A stretch of 64,000 nt of DNA from Rhizobium chutanense. GTDB taxonomy: Bacteria; Pseudomonadota; Alphaproteobacteria; Rhizobiales; Rhizobiaceae. Shown here piece by piece: positions 48,971-58,516 of this stretch. The position numbers and the translations under genes are program-made. Below the pieces are notes generated by a model. It had not been told where the DNA came from. It was given only the letters and a program-made list of their open reading frames with translations, and did not search any database. Positions within the stretch are counted from its first letter, which is position 1, and every line of letters starts with the position of its first letter. The stretch covers positions 186,001-250,000 of the forward strand of contig NZ_NWSV01000007.1 of NCBI RefSeq assembly GCF_002531935.1, read 5' to 3'.

Positions 48971-49351
48971 TCAATACCAGCCGACGGCGACCTGCGCCTC
49001 TTCGGACATGCGGTCCGGCGTCCACGGCGGATCGAATGTCATTTCGACCTCGACGCCCGATACGCCTTCGACGGCGCCGACGGCATTTTCAACCCAGCCA
49101 GGCATCTCGCCGGCAACCGGGCAGCCGGGCGCGGTCAGGGTCATCATGATCTTCACCATCCGGTCATCCTCGATGTCGATCTTGTAGATCAGACCGAGTT
49201 CGAAGATGTCGGCCGGAATTTCCGGATCGTAGACGGTTTTCAGAGCGCTGATGACGTCGTCGCTGAGCCGTGCCAGTTCATCGGCCGGAATGCTGGAATG
49301 CACGATGCCTTCGCGCACGTCGATCTTCTGTTCGGTTTCGTCCAGGCTCAT
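48971..49351 (-). CDS. sufT: SufT/MIP18-type Fe-S maturation protein (DUF59)
   Basis: A 126-residue DUF59 protein with ALKTVYDPEIPADIFELGLIY, the TLTAPGCPVAGEMP segment with the reactive Cys and EMTFDPPW. SufT proteins help mature Fe-S enzymes under iron demand. GAGGAG is correctly spaced before ATG 49351. It follows sufS by 12 bases. Confidence 0.93.
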   Translation of the reverse strand: MSLDETEQKIDVREGIVHSSIPADELARLSDDVISALKTVYDPEIPADIFELGLIYKIDIEDDRMVKIMMTLTAPGCPVAGEMPGWVENAVGAVEGVSGVEVEMTFDPPWTPDRMSEEAQVAVGWY

Positions 49352-49363
49352 CACGAACACTCC

Positions 49364-50605
49364 TCAGGCAAAGAACTTGCGCGCATATTCAAGCGCATCG
49401 GCCAAAGCATCGACTTCGGCGCGGGTATTGTACATGCCGAAGGATGCACGGCATGTGGAGGTGACGCCGAAGCGTTTCAAGAGTGGCATGGCGCAATGCG
49501 TGCCGGCCCTGACCGCAACACCCTGCCGGTCGATCACCATCGAGACGTCATGGGCATGGATGCCGGCAAGCTCGAAGGAGAAGATGCTGCCCTTGTCGGG
49601 CGCCGTCCCGAACATCCGCAGCGAATTGACCGACTTCAGCCGCTCGACAGCATAAGAGGCAAGATCGGCCTCATGCTTGGCGATCGCCTCACGGCCGATC
49701 TTCTCCATGTAGTCGAGTGCATAGCCCAGCCCGATCGCCTGCACGATCGGCGGCGTGCCGGCCTCGAAGCGGTGCGGCGGGTCGTTATAGGTGACGTTAT
49801 CCTCGGCGACCTCGAAGATCATCTCGCCGCCGCCCTGGAACGGACGCATCTCCTGCAGCCGCTCCTTCTTGCCGTAGAGCACGCCGATGCCCGACGGGCC
49901 GTAGAGCTTGTGACCGGTCATGACATACCAGTCGCAATCGATATCCTGCACGTCGACCGGCAGATGCACGGCGCCCTGGCTGCCGTCGATCAGCACCGGG
50001 ATGCCGCGCTCATGCGCGATCCGGCAGACTTCCTTGACGGGAACGATCGAGCCGAGCGCATTCGACATATGGGTGATGGCGACGAGCTTGGTGCGCTCCG
50101 TCAGGCTCTTTTCGAAATCCTCGATATGGAAGGCGCCCTCGTCATCGACTGGCACCCACACGAGTTTGGCGCCCTGCCGCTCGCGGATGAAGTGCCAGGG
50201 CACGATGTTGGAATGGTGCTCCATGATTGTCAGGACGATCTCGTCGCCCTCGCCGATTTTGGGCATGCCCCAGCCGTAAGCGACGGTATTGATCGCTTCC
50301 GTCGAATTCTTGGTAAAGACGATATCGTTGACCGAAGGCGCGTTGAGGAAGCGGCGGACCTTCTCGCGCGCCGCCTCATAAGCATCCGTCGCCGCATTGG
50401 AGAGATAGTGCAGGCCCCGATGCACATTGGCATATTCGTGGGCATAGGCGTGCGAGATGGCGTCGATCACCACCTGCGGCTTCTGGGCGGAAGCGCCGTT
50501 GTCGAGATAGACCAGCGGCTTGCCGTGCACCTTCTCCGCCAGGATCGGAAAATCCCGGCGGATGGCTTCGACGTCGTATGGGGTGGCCGGCACTATCTTG
50601 TCCAT
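49364..50605 (-). CDS. sufS: SufS cysteine desulfurase
   Basis: A 413-residue group II cysteine desulfurase that provides persulfide sulfur for cluster assembly. PLP Lys lies in MTGHKLYGPSGIGVLYG and the catalytic Cys in RAGTHCAMPLLKRFG. MDKIVPATPYDVEAIRRDFP is the start. No SufE partner is seen in this operon. It follows sufD by 11 bases. Confidence 0.97.
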   Translation of the reverse strand: MDKIVPATPYDVEAIRRDFPILAEKVHGKPLVYLDNGASAQKPQVVIDAISHAYAHEYANVHRGLHYLSNAATDAYEAAREKVRRFLNAPSVNDIVFTKNSTEAINTVAYGWGMPKIGEGDEIVLTIMEHHSNIVPWHFIRERQGAKLVWVPVDDEGAFHIEDFEKSLTERTKLVAITHMSNALGSIVPVKEVCRIAHERGIPVLIDGSQGAVHLPVDVQDIDCDWYVMTGHKLYGPSGIGVLYGKKERLQEMRPFQGGGEMIFEVAEDNVTYNDPPHRFEAGTPPIVQAIGLGYALDYMEKIGREAIAKHEADLASYAVERLKSVNSLRMFGTAPDKGSIFSFELAGIHAHDVSMVIDRQGVAVRAGTHCAMPLLKRFGVTSTCRASFGMYNTRAEVDALADALEYARKFFA

Positions 50606-50616
50606 CGCAATTCCGA

Positions 50617-51891
50617 TCAGGCGTGCTTTTGGAGCCAGGCCGAAATTACGCCTTCCAGCGCTTCGACCAGGGCCTCGTCTTCCAGTTCCTCGACGATCTC
50701 GGCGACGAAGGCGTTGACCAGCATGGCCCGCGCGATCTTCTCCGGAATACCGCGCGCCATCAGATAGTAAAGATGATTGGCGTCGATATCGGTCACCGTC
50801 GCGCCGTGGCCGCACTGCACATCGTCGGCGAAGATTTCGAGTTCGGGCTTGACCGAGAACTCGGCATCGTCGGACATCAGCAGGGTGTTGCAGGCCATCT
50901 TGGCATCGGTCTTCTGCGCATCGGGCGCAACCCGGATCATGCCCTGGAAGACGCCCTTGGCCCGGTCGAAGACGACGTTGCGGATCACTTCGGTCGAGCC
51001 GGTATGCGGCACGTCGTGGCCGAGCACCATCGTGACGTCGGTATGGCTTTCCGCCCCGAGCAGGTTGATGCCGCGGAGCGTCAGATCAGCGCCCTCGCCC
51101 GTCACCTTGATATGCAGCTCCTGGCGCACCAGCTTGCCGCCGGCGTTGATGACGAACAGCCGGAGCTTCGCATCGGCGCCGAGATCGACGCGGATCTGGC
51201 CGAGATGCGTATCGTCGCTCCCCTGCTGCTGCAGGATGATCCAGGTCAGCTCCGTGCCTTCGCCGACCGTGATGTCACTGATGTGGGACACGAGCGCGGC
51301 ATCGCCCGTCACCGCAAGGTGACGCTCGATGACGGTTCCCTTGACGCCGGCGCCGAAGGAAACGGGAAGGCGCGTATGTGCCTGACCGCCGGCATGGAGA
51401 AACTGGATTTCAAGCGGATTTTCAAGCTCGGTCTCCGCGGGCACGTCGACGACATAGCCGTCGCGCACGAAGCTGCCGTTGATGCGGCCGACGGCGTCGT
51501 CGCTGCCGAGCGCATCGAGCCCGTCCGCGGCGGAGCCGTCGAGCAGACGTTCGGAATAGGCGGAAATGCCGAGGTCACCGGCCACGGCCTTCTGATTGGC
51601 ATGGCCCTGGATGACCGTCAGCACCGCGGAATCGGCAACGAGCGGCTCCAAAGCTTCCGAGCCGGCGTCACCCGCCTGCGGCGGGACAGTGCGCAGAAGA
51701 TTCTTGAGGTCGGTATAGTGCCAGGCTTCGATGCGGCGCGTCGGCAGGCCGGCCTTCTTCAGGTCGTCGAGAAGCCGGTCGCGCAGGGCCGTCACCGCAC
51801 CATTGCCCGGCAGGTCGCCGATCTGCTGGTTGAAGGCCTCGATCAGCGCCGCTTCGGCCGCAGTCAGGCGGCTCGTCGTCTGCATGTTCAT
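50617..51891 (-). CDS. sufD: SufD scaffold subunit
   Basis: A 424-residue beta-helical subunit of the SufBCD scaffold. RRIEAWHYTDLKNLLR near residue 55, and the C-terminal VQCGHGATVTDIDANHLYYLMARGI with the conserved His that takes part in cluster assembly. ATG 51891 has AAAGGA upstream; a second ATG two codons on is possible. Confidence 0.96.
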   Translation of the reverse strand: MNMQTTSRLTAAEAALIEAFNQQIGDLPGNGAVTALRDRLLDDLKKAGLPTRRIEAWHYTDLKNLLRTVPPQAGDAGSEALEPLVADSAVLTVIQGHANQKAVAGDLGISAYSERLLDGSAADGLDALGSDDAVGRINGSFVRDGYVVDVPAETELENPLEIQFLHAGGQAHTRLPVSFGAGVKGTVIERHLAVTGDAALVSHISDITVGEGTELTWIILQQQGSDDTHLGQIRVDLGADAKLRLFVINAGGKLVRQELHIKVTGEGADLTLRGINLLGAESHTDVTMVLGHDVPHTGSTEVIRNVVFDRAKGVFQGMIRVAPDAQKTDAKMACNTLLMSDDAEFSVKPELEIFADDVQCGHGATVTDIDANHLYYLMARGIPEKIARAMLVNAFVAEIVEELEDEALVEALEGVISAWLQKHA

Positions 51892-51915
51892 GGACGTCGT
51901 CCTTTCCACCCGAAC

Positions 51916-52671
51916 TCAGGCCGCCGCGCCGATGATGTCGGCATAGCCGTTGGCCTCAAGCTCATGCGCCAGCGTCTTGTCGCCCGACTTGATCACCTGG
52001 CCCTTGTAGAGAACGTGAACCGTATCCGGCACGATATAGTCGAGCAGGCGCTGGTAATGGGTGATGACCACGACGGCGCGATCCGGCGAGCGCAGCGCGT
52101 TGACGCCGTCGGCGACGATCTTCAGCGCGTCGATGTCGAGACCGGAATCGGTTTCATCGAGCACGCAGAGCTTCGGCTCCAAGAGCGCCATCTGCAGGAT
52201 CTCGGCGCGCTTCTTCTCGCCGCCCGAGAAGCCGACGTTGAGCGGCCGCTTCAGCATCTCGGTATTGATCTGCAGCTTGCCCGCGGCATCCTTGACCCGG
52301 CGCATGAAATCCGGCGTCGTCAGCTCGTCTTCGCCGCGTGCCTTACGCTGCTCATTCATCGCCACCTTCAGGAACTGCATGGTGGCGACACCTGGAATTT
52401 CCACCGGGTACTGGAAGGCGAGGAAGACGCCCTTGGCGGCGCGTTCGGCCGGATCGAGTTCGAGAATGCTCTCGCCATTATAGAGAATGTCGCCCTCGGT
52501 GACCTCGTAGTCGCTGCGGCCGGACAGCACATAGGAGAGCGTCGACTTGCCGGAGCCGTTCGGCCCCATGATCGCGGCAACTTCGCCGGCCTTCACCGTC
52601 AGGTTCAGGCCACGGATGATCTCTGTGCCGTCTTCGGCGATACGGGCATGGAGGTTTCTGATTTCAAGCAT
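51916..52671 (-). CDS. sufC: SufC ATPase
   Basis: A 251-residue ABC-type ATPase that drives shape change in the SufB-SufD dimer. Walker A GPNGSGKST, signature FSGGEKKRAEI, Walker B LCVLDETDSGLD and the H-loop VITHYQRLL are complete. MLEIRNL at 52671 is the family start; ATG 52704 is an alternative with weaker support. Confidence 0.97.
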   Translation of the reverse strand: MLEIRNLHARIAEDGTEIIRGLNLTVKAGEVAAIMGPNGSGKSTLSYVLSGRSDYEVTEGDILYNGESILELDPAERAAKGVFLAFQYPVEIPGVATMQFLKVAMNEQRKARGEDELTTPDFMRRVKDAAGKLQINTEMLKRPLNVGFSGGEKKRAEILQMALLEPKLCVLDETDSGLDIDALKIVADGVNALRSPDRAVVVITHYQRLLDYIVPDTVHVLYKGQVIKSGDKTLAHELEANGYADIIGAAA

Positions 52672-52750
52672 CTTTGGTTCCTGCGTTTTGTCTGCGTAGC
52701 TCATCGGAGCCTCGCGCAATTTCTAAGACATCAACATTTTGTGCTCGGCG

Positions 52751-52996
52751 CTATCGCGAAAAAAAGCGAAAGACACGGAAAACCGCGACCGTTACGAGCC
52801 ATAGCCATTCGAGAAATTCCGGGAGTTCCTGAAGAATCTGTCCCGGTTTTTCCATGCGCTGCTGGAGAAACACATAAGGCTGCTCCGGCGGCTTTTCTGT
52901 TTCGTATCTTTGCTCGCGGGGGCGAATTTTCGCCAATATCTCCCCACGCATATTCTCCAGACGTCCAAAAATACGCTTTTTGTCCGTCTCGTTCAT
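52751..52996 (-). CDS. unrecognised small membrane protein inside the suf operon
   Basis: An 81-residue protein: a basic, charged N-terminal half (NETDKKRIFGRLENMRGEIL) and a C-terminal hydrophobic helix (FLEWLWLVTVAVFRVFRFF) able to span or lie on the membrane. Its ATG comes one base after the sufB stop, so translation should be coupled to sufB. I do not recognise a family. Base composition is less GC-rich than its neighbours. It might anchor the Suf complex or be an accessory insertion. Confidence 0.7.
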   Translation of the reverse strand: MNETDKKRIFGRLENMRGEILAKIRPREQRYETEKPPEQPYVFLQQRMEKPGQILQELPEFLEWLWLVTVAVFRVFRFFSR

Positions 52997-52997
52997 G

Positions 52998-54467
52998 TCA
53001 ACCGACCGAGCCTTCCAGCGAGATGCTGATCAGCTTCTGCGCCTCGACGGCGAACTCCATCGGCAGTTCCTGCAGGACTTCCTTGACGAAGCCGTTGACG
53101 ATCAGGGCGATTGCCGCTTCGGTGGGGATGCCGCGCTGCAGGCAGTAGAACAGCTGGTCCTCGGAGATTTTCGAGGTCGTCGCTTCATGCTCGAACTGCG
53201 CCGTCGAGTTCTTCGCCTCGATGTAGGGCACGGTATGAGCGCCGCACTTGTCGCCGATCAGGAGCGAATCGCACTGGGTGAAGTTGCGCGCGTTCGACGC
53301 CTTGCGGTGGGCCGAAACCTGGCCGCGATAGGTGTTGTTGGACACGCCGGCGGCGATGCCCTTGGAGACGATGCGGCTCGACGTGTTCTTGCCGAGATGG
53401 ATCATCTTGGTGCCGCTGTCGATCTGCTGATGGCCGTTGGAGACGGCGATCGAGTAGAACTCGCCGCGGCTGTCGTCGCCGCGCAGGATGCAGGACGGAT
53501 ATTTCCAGGTGATCGCCGAGCCGGTTTCGACCTGCGTCCAGGAAATCTTCGACCGGTCGCCACGGCAATCGCCGCGCTTGGTGACGAAGTTGTAGATGCC
53601 GCCCTTGCCTTCCTTGTCACCGGGATACCAGTTCTGGACGGTGGAATACTTGATCTCGGCATCGTCGAGCGCAACCAGCTCGACCACGGCCGCATGCAGC
53701 TGGTTTTCGTCGCGCTGCGGTGCCGTGCAGCCTTCGAGGTAGGAAACGTAGGCGCCTTCTTCCGCGATGATCAGCGTGCGCTCGAACTGGCCGGTGCCCT
53801 TCTCGTTGATGCGGAAATAGGTGGACAGCTCCATCGGGCAGCGAACGCCCTTCGGCACGAAGACGAAAGAGCCGTCGGTAAAGACCGCGGAGTTCAGCGT
53901 CGCATAGTAGTTGTCGCTCGTCGGCACCACGGAGCCGAGATATTTCTGCACCAGTTCCGGATGCTCGCGGATGGCTTCCGAGATCGACATGAAGATCACG
54001 CCGGCCTTCTTCAACTCCGCCTTGAAGGTGGTGACGACCGAAACGCTGTCGAAAACGGCGTCGACGGCGATCTTCGGCTTCTCGACGCCGGCAAGGATCT
54101 CCTGCTCGCGCAGAGGAATGCCGAGTTTCTCGTAAACCTTCAACAGCTCAGGATCGACCTCGTCGAGCGACTTCGGGCCCGGCGTGCTCTTCGGCGCGGC
54201 GTAATAATGAATGTCGTTGAAATCGATCTTCGGATAATCGACGCGCGCCCAGGTCGGCTCTTCCAGCGTCAGCCAGCGCCGATAGGCTTCGAGGCGCCAT
54301 TCCAGCATCCATTCCGGTTCCTGCTTCTTGGCCGAAATGAAGCGGATGATATCCTCGGACAGGCCTTTCGGCGCCTTGTCCATTTCGATGACGGTCTCGA
54401 AACCGTATTTGTACTGGTCCACATCGATCAGGCGCACCTGGTCGATCGTTTCCTGCACGGCAGCCAT
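52998..54467 (-). CDS. sufB: SufB scaffold subunit
   Basis: A 489-residue scaffold subunit of SufBCD on which clusters are built. Family blocks: [66 protein letters not shown] (with the conserved Cys) and NYATTSK-like cluster-binding region near 410. GGAGAA precedes ATG 54467. 144 bases separate it from the upstream desulfurase. Confidence 0.97.
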   Translation of the reverse strand: MAAVQETIDQVRLIDVDQYKYGFETVIEMDKAPKGLSEDIIRFISAKKQEPEWMLEWRLEAYRRWLTLEEPTWARVDYPKIDFNDIHYYAAPKSTPGPKSLDEVDPELLKVYEKLGIPLREQEILAGVEKPKIAVDAVFDSVSVVTTFKAELKKAGVIFMSISEAIREHPELVQKYLGSVVPTSDNYYATLNSAVFTDGSFVFVPKGVRCPMELSTYFRINEKGTGQFERTLIIAEEGAYVSYLEGCTAPQRDENQLHAAVVELVALDDAEIKYSTVQNWYPGDKEGKGGIYNFVTKRGDCRGDRSKISWTQVETGSAITWKYPSCILRGDDSRGEFYSIAVSNGHQQIDSGTKMIHLGKNTSSRIVSKGIAAGVSNNTYRGQVSAHRKASNARNFTQCDSLLIGDKCGAHTVPYIEAKNSTAQFEHEATTSKISEDQLFYCLQRGIPTEAAIALIVNGFVKEVLQELPMEFAVEAQKLISISLEGSVG

Positions 54468-54611
54468 CTCATTCTCCAATCTCGCCGGATACAAGGTCCG
54501 GCAGCTTGTAGCGTTTGGGCAATTGTCTTGCCCCTCATGTAAGACGCCAAAAGGGACTTTTCAGCCCGATTGGCAAGCGGAAATTTGTCTTTCCGCAAGT
54601 TTTGAGGCGGG

Positions 54612-55778
54612 TCAGGCCGCCTCGCCCGCCGACCTTCGCCGGCAGGCGATCTTCGCAAAAGCCGCAATCGCCCGGTCGATATCCTCTTCGGTCGTCGAAA
54701 AGCCGAGCGAGATCCGCAGCGCCCCGAGCTTGGCGTCACGTCCCATCGCCGTCAGCACATGGCTTTCGCCGAGCCGTCCCGACGAGCAGGCAGAACCCGC
54801 CGAAAGCGCCACGCCTTCGAGATCGAAGGCGATCTGTCCGGTCTCCGCCTTCAGCCCCGGCAGGGTGAAAAAGATCGTGTTGGTGACGCGCTCGCCGCCA
54901 GCGCCGTGGATGATCACATCGGCTGCCGCCCGGCGCATGCCGGCTTCCAGCCGCTCGCGCAAGGCGCCGATCGCCGCATTGCGCGCCTCGAATTCGCAGG
55001 CCGCCGCCTCCGCCGCCGCACCGAAGCCGATCAGCGCCAGGGAGTTCTGTGTCCCCGACCGGTGACCGCGCTCCTGCCCGCCGCCTTGGATCAGCGGCCG
55101 CGGCATCAGCGCCTCGCCGCGCGCAATCAGCGCGCCGGCGCCCTTCGGCCCGCCGATCTTGTGCGACGAGACGATCATGAAGTCGGCGCCGATCCTGCCG
55201 ATGTCGAGCCCGATGCGGCCGGCCGCCTGCACGGCATCGACGACGAAAAGCCCGCCATGGGCGTGCACGATTTTTGCCGCTGCCTCCACGGGCTGGACGA
55301 TACCCGTCTCATTGTTGACGAGCATGATGGCGACCATCGGCAGGCCGGCGGCCTTGTCATGGGCATCGAGCAGGCTAGCGAGCGCATTGAGGTCGACGAT
55401 GCCGGCTTCCGTTACCGGGATTTCCGTCATCGTCTCTTTGGCGAAACGGCCGCCTTCGCGCACCGCCGGATGCTCGATCGCCGAAAAATAGAGATGTCCG
55501 AGCCGCAACGGCGTGCGGCCCATGCGGAAATCCGGCGTCAGCACCAGATTGGCGGCCTCGGTCGCGCCGCTGGTGAAGACCACATTGCCGGCGTCGGTGC
55601 CCACCAGGGCCGCCACTTTGCGCCGTGCGCATTCGATGGCAGCGCGGGCGGCGCGGCCTTCGCCGTGGACGGAATTTGGATTGCCGAAAATGTCGATGGC
55701 GCGCATGATCGCCTCGCGCGCTGCGGGGTGCAGCGGCGCTGTGGCATTCCAGTCGAGATAAAGGCGTGGCGGCGCCAT
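54612..55778 (-). CDS. IscS/NifS-type cysteine desulfurase
   Basis: A 388-residue group I cysteine desulfurase (opening MAPPRLYLDWNATAPLHP). PLP Lys is in VSSHKIGGPKG and the catalytic Cys in SAGSACSSGRLGESHV. It heads the suf operon, a second desulfurase besides SufS; in rhizobia such a gene is often called sufS2. The operon promoter with IRO and ICE-type sites lies directly upstream. Confidence 0.94.
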   Translation of the reverse strand: MAPPRLYLDWNATAPLHPAAREAIMRAIDIFGNPNSVHGEGRAARAAIECARRKVAALVGTDAGNVVFTSGATEAANLVLTPDFRMGRTPLRLGHLYFSAIEHPAVREGGRFAKETMTEIPVTEAGIVDLNALASLLDAHDKAAGLPMVAIMLVNNETGIVQPVEAAAKIVHAHGGLFVVDAVQAAGRIGLDIGRIGADFMIVSSHKIGGPKGAGALIARGEALMPRPLIQGGGQERGHRSGTQNSLALIGFGAAAEAAACEFEARNAAIGALRERLEAGMRRAAADVIIHGAGGERVTNTIFFTLPGLKAETGQIAFDLEGVALSAGSACSSGRLGESHVLTAMGRDAKLGALRISLGFSTTEEDIDRAIAAFAKIACRRRSAGEAA

Positions 55779-55893
55779 GATCTTCAGTCCTGCGCTTGAC
55801 GAGCTTGCTTCAGCACCCGCGGCTCATTTTTCTTGAAATTTCCGCCGGGCTTGCCTTATGACACATTCCACGATGCGTGGATCGCCATGCAAG

Positions 55894-55944
55894 TTTCGAA
55901 TTGTTCTAAACTGCGTTTTAGAAAAGCTGACAACACTAGTCAAG
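55894..55944 (-). promoter_or_regulatory. suf promoter with RirA- and Irr-type operators
   Basis: On the minus strand CTTGAC (55944-55939), 17 bases and CTAAAA (55921-55916) form a promoter. TGA-N9-TCA (55928-55942), the IRO motif bound by RirA, spans -35 and spacer. TTTCGAATTGTTCTAAA (plus strand 55894-55910), one mismatch from TTTAGAA-N3-TTCTAAA, the ICE motif bound by Irr, lies over the start site. Iron-dependent repression of suf is the expected outcome. Confidence 0.75.
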
Positions 55945-55995
55945 TCATGTTGTCGTCCAACGCAGCGCGAACGCGAAATAAAACCCGGAGTACCA

Positions 55996-56673
55996 ATGCC
56001 CGAAGTTATTTTCAACGGCCCAGCCGGCCGTCTTGAAGGCCGCTACCAGCCCTCCAAGGAAAAAAGCGCGCCCATCGCTCTCATCCTGCATCCGCATCCG
56101 CAGTTCGGCGGCACGATGAACAATCAGATCGTCTACCAGCTCTTCTACATGTTCCAGAAGCGCGGGTTCACGACCCTGCGCTTCAATTTCCGGGGCATCG
56201 GCCGCAGCCAGGGCGAATTCGACCACGGCGCCGGCGAACTCTCGGACGCCGCCTCCGCGCTCGACTGGGTGCAGAGCCTGCATCCCGATTCGAAGACCTG
56301 CTGGGTCGCCGGTTATTCCTTCGGCTCCTGGATCGGCATGCAGCTGCTGATGCGCCGGCCGGAGATCGAGGGCTTCATGTCGATCGCGCCGCAGCCCAAC
56401 ACATACGACTTCTCCTTCCTGGCGCCCTGCCCCTCCTCCGGCCTGATCATCAACGGCGAGGCCGACAAGGTGGCGCCGGAAAAGGATGTCAACGGCCTTG
56501 TGGAGAAACTGAAGACCCAGAAGGGCATCCTCATCACCCACCGCACCGTTTCCAACGCCAACCACTTCTTCAACGGCCAGGTGGAAACGCTGATGGGCGA
56601 ATGCGAGGATTATCTCGACCGCCGCCTCAACGGCGAACTGGTGCCGGAACCGGCCGCCAAACGGATCCGCTGA
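55996..56673 (+). CDS. alpha/beta hydrolase (CocE/NonD-like)
   Basis: A 225-residue alpha/beta-fold protein with IALILHPHPQFGGTMNN and TLRFNFRGIGRSQGEFDHG near the start, a nucleophile-elbow region GYSFGSW (Ser), and a C-terminal NANHFF His. It matches the YheT/COG2945 type common in alphaproteobacteria. Substrate unknown. GGAG is seven bases before ATG 55996. It reads away from the suf operon across the shared iron-operator region. Confidence 0.88.
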   Translation: MPEVIFNGPAGRLEGRYQPSKEKSAPIALILHPHPQFGGTMNNQIVYQLFYMFQKRGFTTLRFNFRGIGRSQGEFDHGAGELSDAASALDWVQSLHPDSKTCWVAGYSFGSWIGMQLLMRRPEIEGFMSIAPQPNTYDFSFLAPCPSSGLIINGEADKVAPEKDVNGLVEKLKTQKGILITHRTVSNANHFFNGQVETLMGECEDYLDRRLNGELVPEPAAKRIR

Positions 56674-56757
56674 CGCATAGCGCCGGCTCGTCTTCCCCTG
56701 AGAAGGCGAGCCGGGACGCCACCCGCCGATTGTGCCGGAACAGATCACCTATCGTGT

Positions 56758-56773
56758 TGCAATATATATTGCA
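56758..56773 (+). promoter_or_regulatory. perfect 16-bp palindrome
   Basis: TGCAATATATATTGCA is a perfect 16-base palindrome 45 bases before the acyltransferase ATG. It has the size of a regulator-binding site and includes a TATATT that could serve as -10. Confidence 0.6.
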
Positions 56774-56817
56774 GTGCGGTAGGGTCCTCGCGATCCTAAC
56801 TAAAGCGAGGTCCGCAA

Positions 56818-57993
56818 ATGACCAAGTCGTTCGGGGAAGTCCTGGATAAGTATAGGGGTATTGGTCCGGGGTTCGACTTTCTTCGAATTGGGCTCGCCTT
56901 TTCTATCGTATTGACGCATTCGTTTTTGCTGACGCGGAATGATGCCTTCATCAGAGGCTCGGTATTCTGGTTTACCGAATACGCTCTTGTTCCGATGTTT
57001 TTCGCCCTGAGCGGATTTCTGATTGCCGGCAGCGCCCAGCGCCTGAGCCTCCCGAATTTTCTGATCAATCGCGGCTTGCGCATCGTTCCGGCACTTGCCG
57101 TCGATATCGTCGTGTGTTCGCTGATCATCGGACCGATCGTGACGATCGTCTATCACGCCGAATATTTTACCGATCCGCGGTTCTTCAAATACTTCCTGAA
57201 TATCGTCGGCTGGATCCATTACGAGCTGCCGGGCGTCTTCCAGGACAATCCGAGCCAGCGGGTCAACGGCGCTCTGTGGACGGTTCCATGGGAGATCTTC
57301 TGCTACATCATCATGTCGTTCCTGATGATCACCGCCATCGTGAAGACGCGCTACAAGCTGCTCGGCGTAACGATCGCCTACATCGTCATCGGTCTCATCG
57401 TGCAGAAGATGCCCTATCTGTTGCCCGGTTCAATCAAGCCGATCGCTCGCTTCCTGTTCATGAGTCGCGGCTCCCAGCTGATCACGGCCTTCATGATGGG
57501 CATCGTCGTCTTTCAGTTCAAAGCGGTCATTCCGCATTCCCGCTGGCTGTTCGCCGCCGCCTGCCTGGTTTGCATCGTCGCCATTCTCACCCTCGACAGC
57601 CGGGCGGTGGAGTCGGTAATCAACCGGCCGATCGTCATCACCTCGCTCGTCTACATCACCGTCTTCATCGGCTTGTCTGAGGTGCCCATTCCGGCCTTTT
57701 TCAGGAAGGGCGACTATTCCTACGGCGTCTATCTCTACCATGATCCGTTCCTGCAGATCTGGATCAGCGCGTTCCCCTCACTCTTTCTCTACCCGAAATA
57801 TGGTGCGCTGGCGCTCTATATGGTCGGTCTGCCCTCGGCTCTCGCCGTCGCGGTGCTGTCCTGGCATTTCATCGAGAAACCGATCCTCGGCCTTCGCAAG
57901 AAATTCTCGTTCATCGCCCAGGTCCGGGGCGTCGAGAATGGCAATCACGCTGGACATGGATCCAATGTCCGGCCGGTCGCGGTCAAAAGTTAG
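56818..57993 (+). CDS. OafA/YrhL-type membrane acyltransferase
   Basis: A 391-residue acyltransferase_3 family protein with about ten helices: FDFLRIGLAFSIVLTHSF bears the catalytic His, followed by VPMFFALSGFLIAGS and, near the middle, NGALWTVPWEIFCY. Such enzymes acetylate or succinylate sugars of exopolysaccharide or LPS. Substrate unknown. Base composition is lower in GC at its 5' end than its neighbours. A palindromic site sits before it. Its 3' end overlaps the convergent GNAT gene by 11 bases. Confidence 0.9.
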   Translation: MTKSFGEVLDKYRGIGPGFDFLRIGLAFSIVLTHSFLLTRNDAFIRGSVFWFTEYALVPMFFALSGFLIAGSAQRLSLPNFLINRGLRIVPALAVDIVVCSLIIGPIVTIVYHAEYFTDPRFFKYFLNIVGWIHYELPGVFQDNPSQRVNGALWTVPWEIFCYIIMSFLMITAIVKTRYKLLGVTIAYIVIGLIVQKMPYLLPGSIKPIARFLFMSRGSQLITAFMMGIVVFQFKAVIPHSRWLFAAACLVCIVAILTLDSRAVESVINRPIVITSLVYITVFIGLSEVPIPAFFRKGDYSYGVYLYHDPFLQIWISAFPSLFLYPKYGALALYMVGLPSALAVAVLSWHFIEKPILGLRKKFSFIAQVRGVENGNHAGHGSNVRPVAVKS

Positions 57994-58516
57994 GGCTTTG
58001 CCGGCGCATATCCGCGGTGAGTTCAAAAGCTGGGTCAAGCACTCCATCGATCAGGATCGGCGCGCGTTCGCGCATGCCGATCTTCTGGAGGACGCGTTGC
58101 GAGGCGATGTTTTCGGGATGCGTGAAGGCGATGAAGCCGGATGCCAACTGCTTCTCAAAGAACCAGTCTGAAAGCGCTAACGCCGCCTCGGTCGCTAAGC
58201 CCTTGCCCCAAGCCTCCTCGCGCAGGGAATAGCCAAGTTCGAAGTGTTCGCCCCTGAACTTCGAAATCCCCGCGCGGCCGATGAATTGGCCATCCTCGGC
58301 GATAATCTTGTATTTGGTCGTGCCGTCGCGTGCCTGTTCCCCGAACCAGCCCCGCAGCCGCTCTTCGGCCTTTTCGAGACTCCACGGCGCGCTGCCGGGC
58401 AGATATCGGGTCGTCGCCATGGTCGAATGCAACTGCTGCACCAGCGCCGCATCGCCTTCGTCCCACATGACGAAGCTGAGCCGTGGCGTCTTCAGTATGA
58501 CCTGCTGCTCTCTCAT
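57983..58516 (-). CDS. RimJ/RimL-type GNAT acetyltransferase
   Basis: A 177-residue GNAT of the RimJ/RimL group: [17 protein letters not shown] at the start, [32 protein letters not shown] as the acetyl-CoA site, and [13 protein letters not shown]. It could acetylate protein N termini or small amines. Start overlaps the anmK stop in ATGA, so it is coupled to anmK. Confidence 0.92.
   Translation of the reverse strand: MREQQVILKTPRLSFVMWDEGDAALVQQLHSTMATTRYLPGSAPWSLEKAEERLRGWFGEQARDGTTKYKIIAEDGQFIGRAGISKFRGEHFELGYSLREEAWGKGLATEAALALSDWFFEKQLASGFIAFTHPENIASQRVLQKIGMRERAPILIDGVLDPAFELTADMRRQSPNF

Noticed and set aside
50578..53148. Antisense open frame across sufS, sufD, sufC
   Set aside because: Crosses several well-defined genes and their gaps; composition is that of a shadow frame.
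55904..55923. TTCTAAA-N6-TTTAGAA read as an ICE motif
   Set aside because: The half-sites are in the wrong order for ICE; the overlapping TTTCGAA-N3-TTCTAAA fits much better and was used instead.
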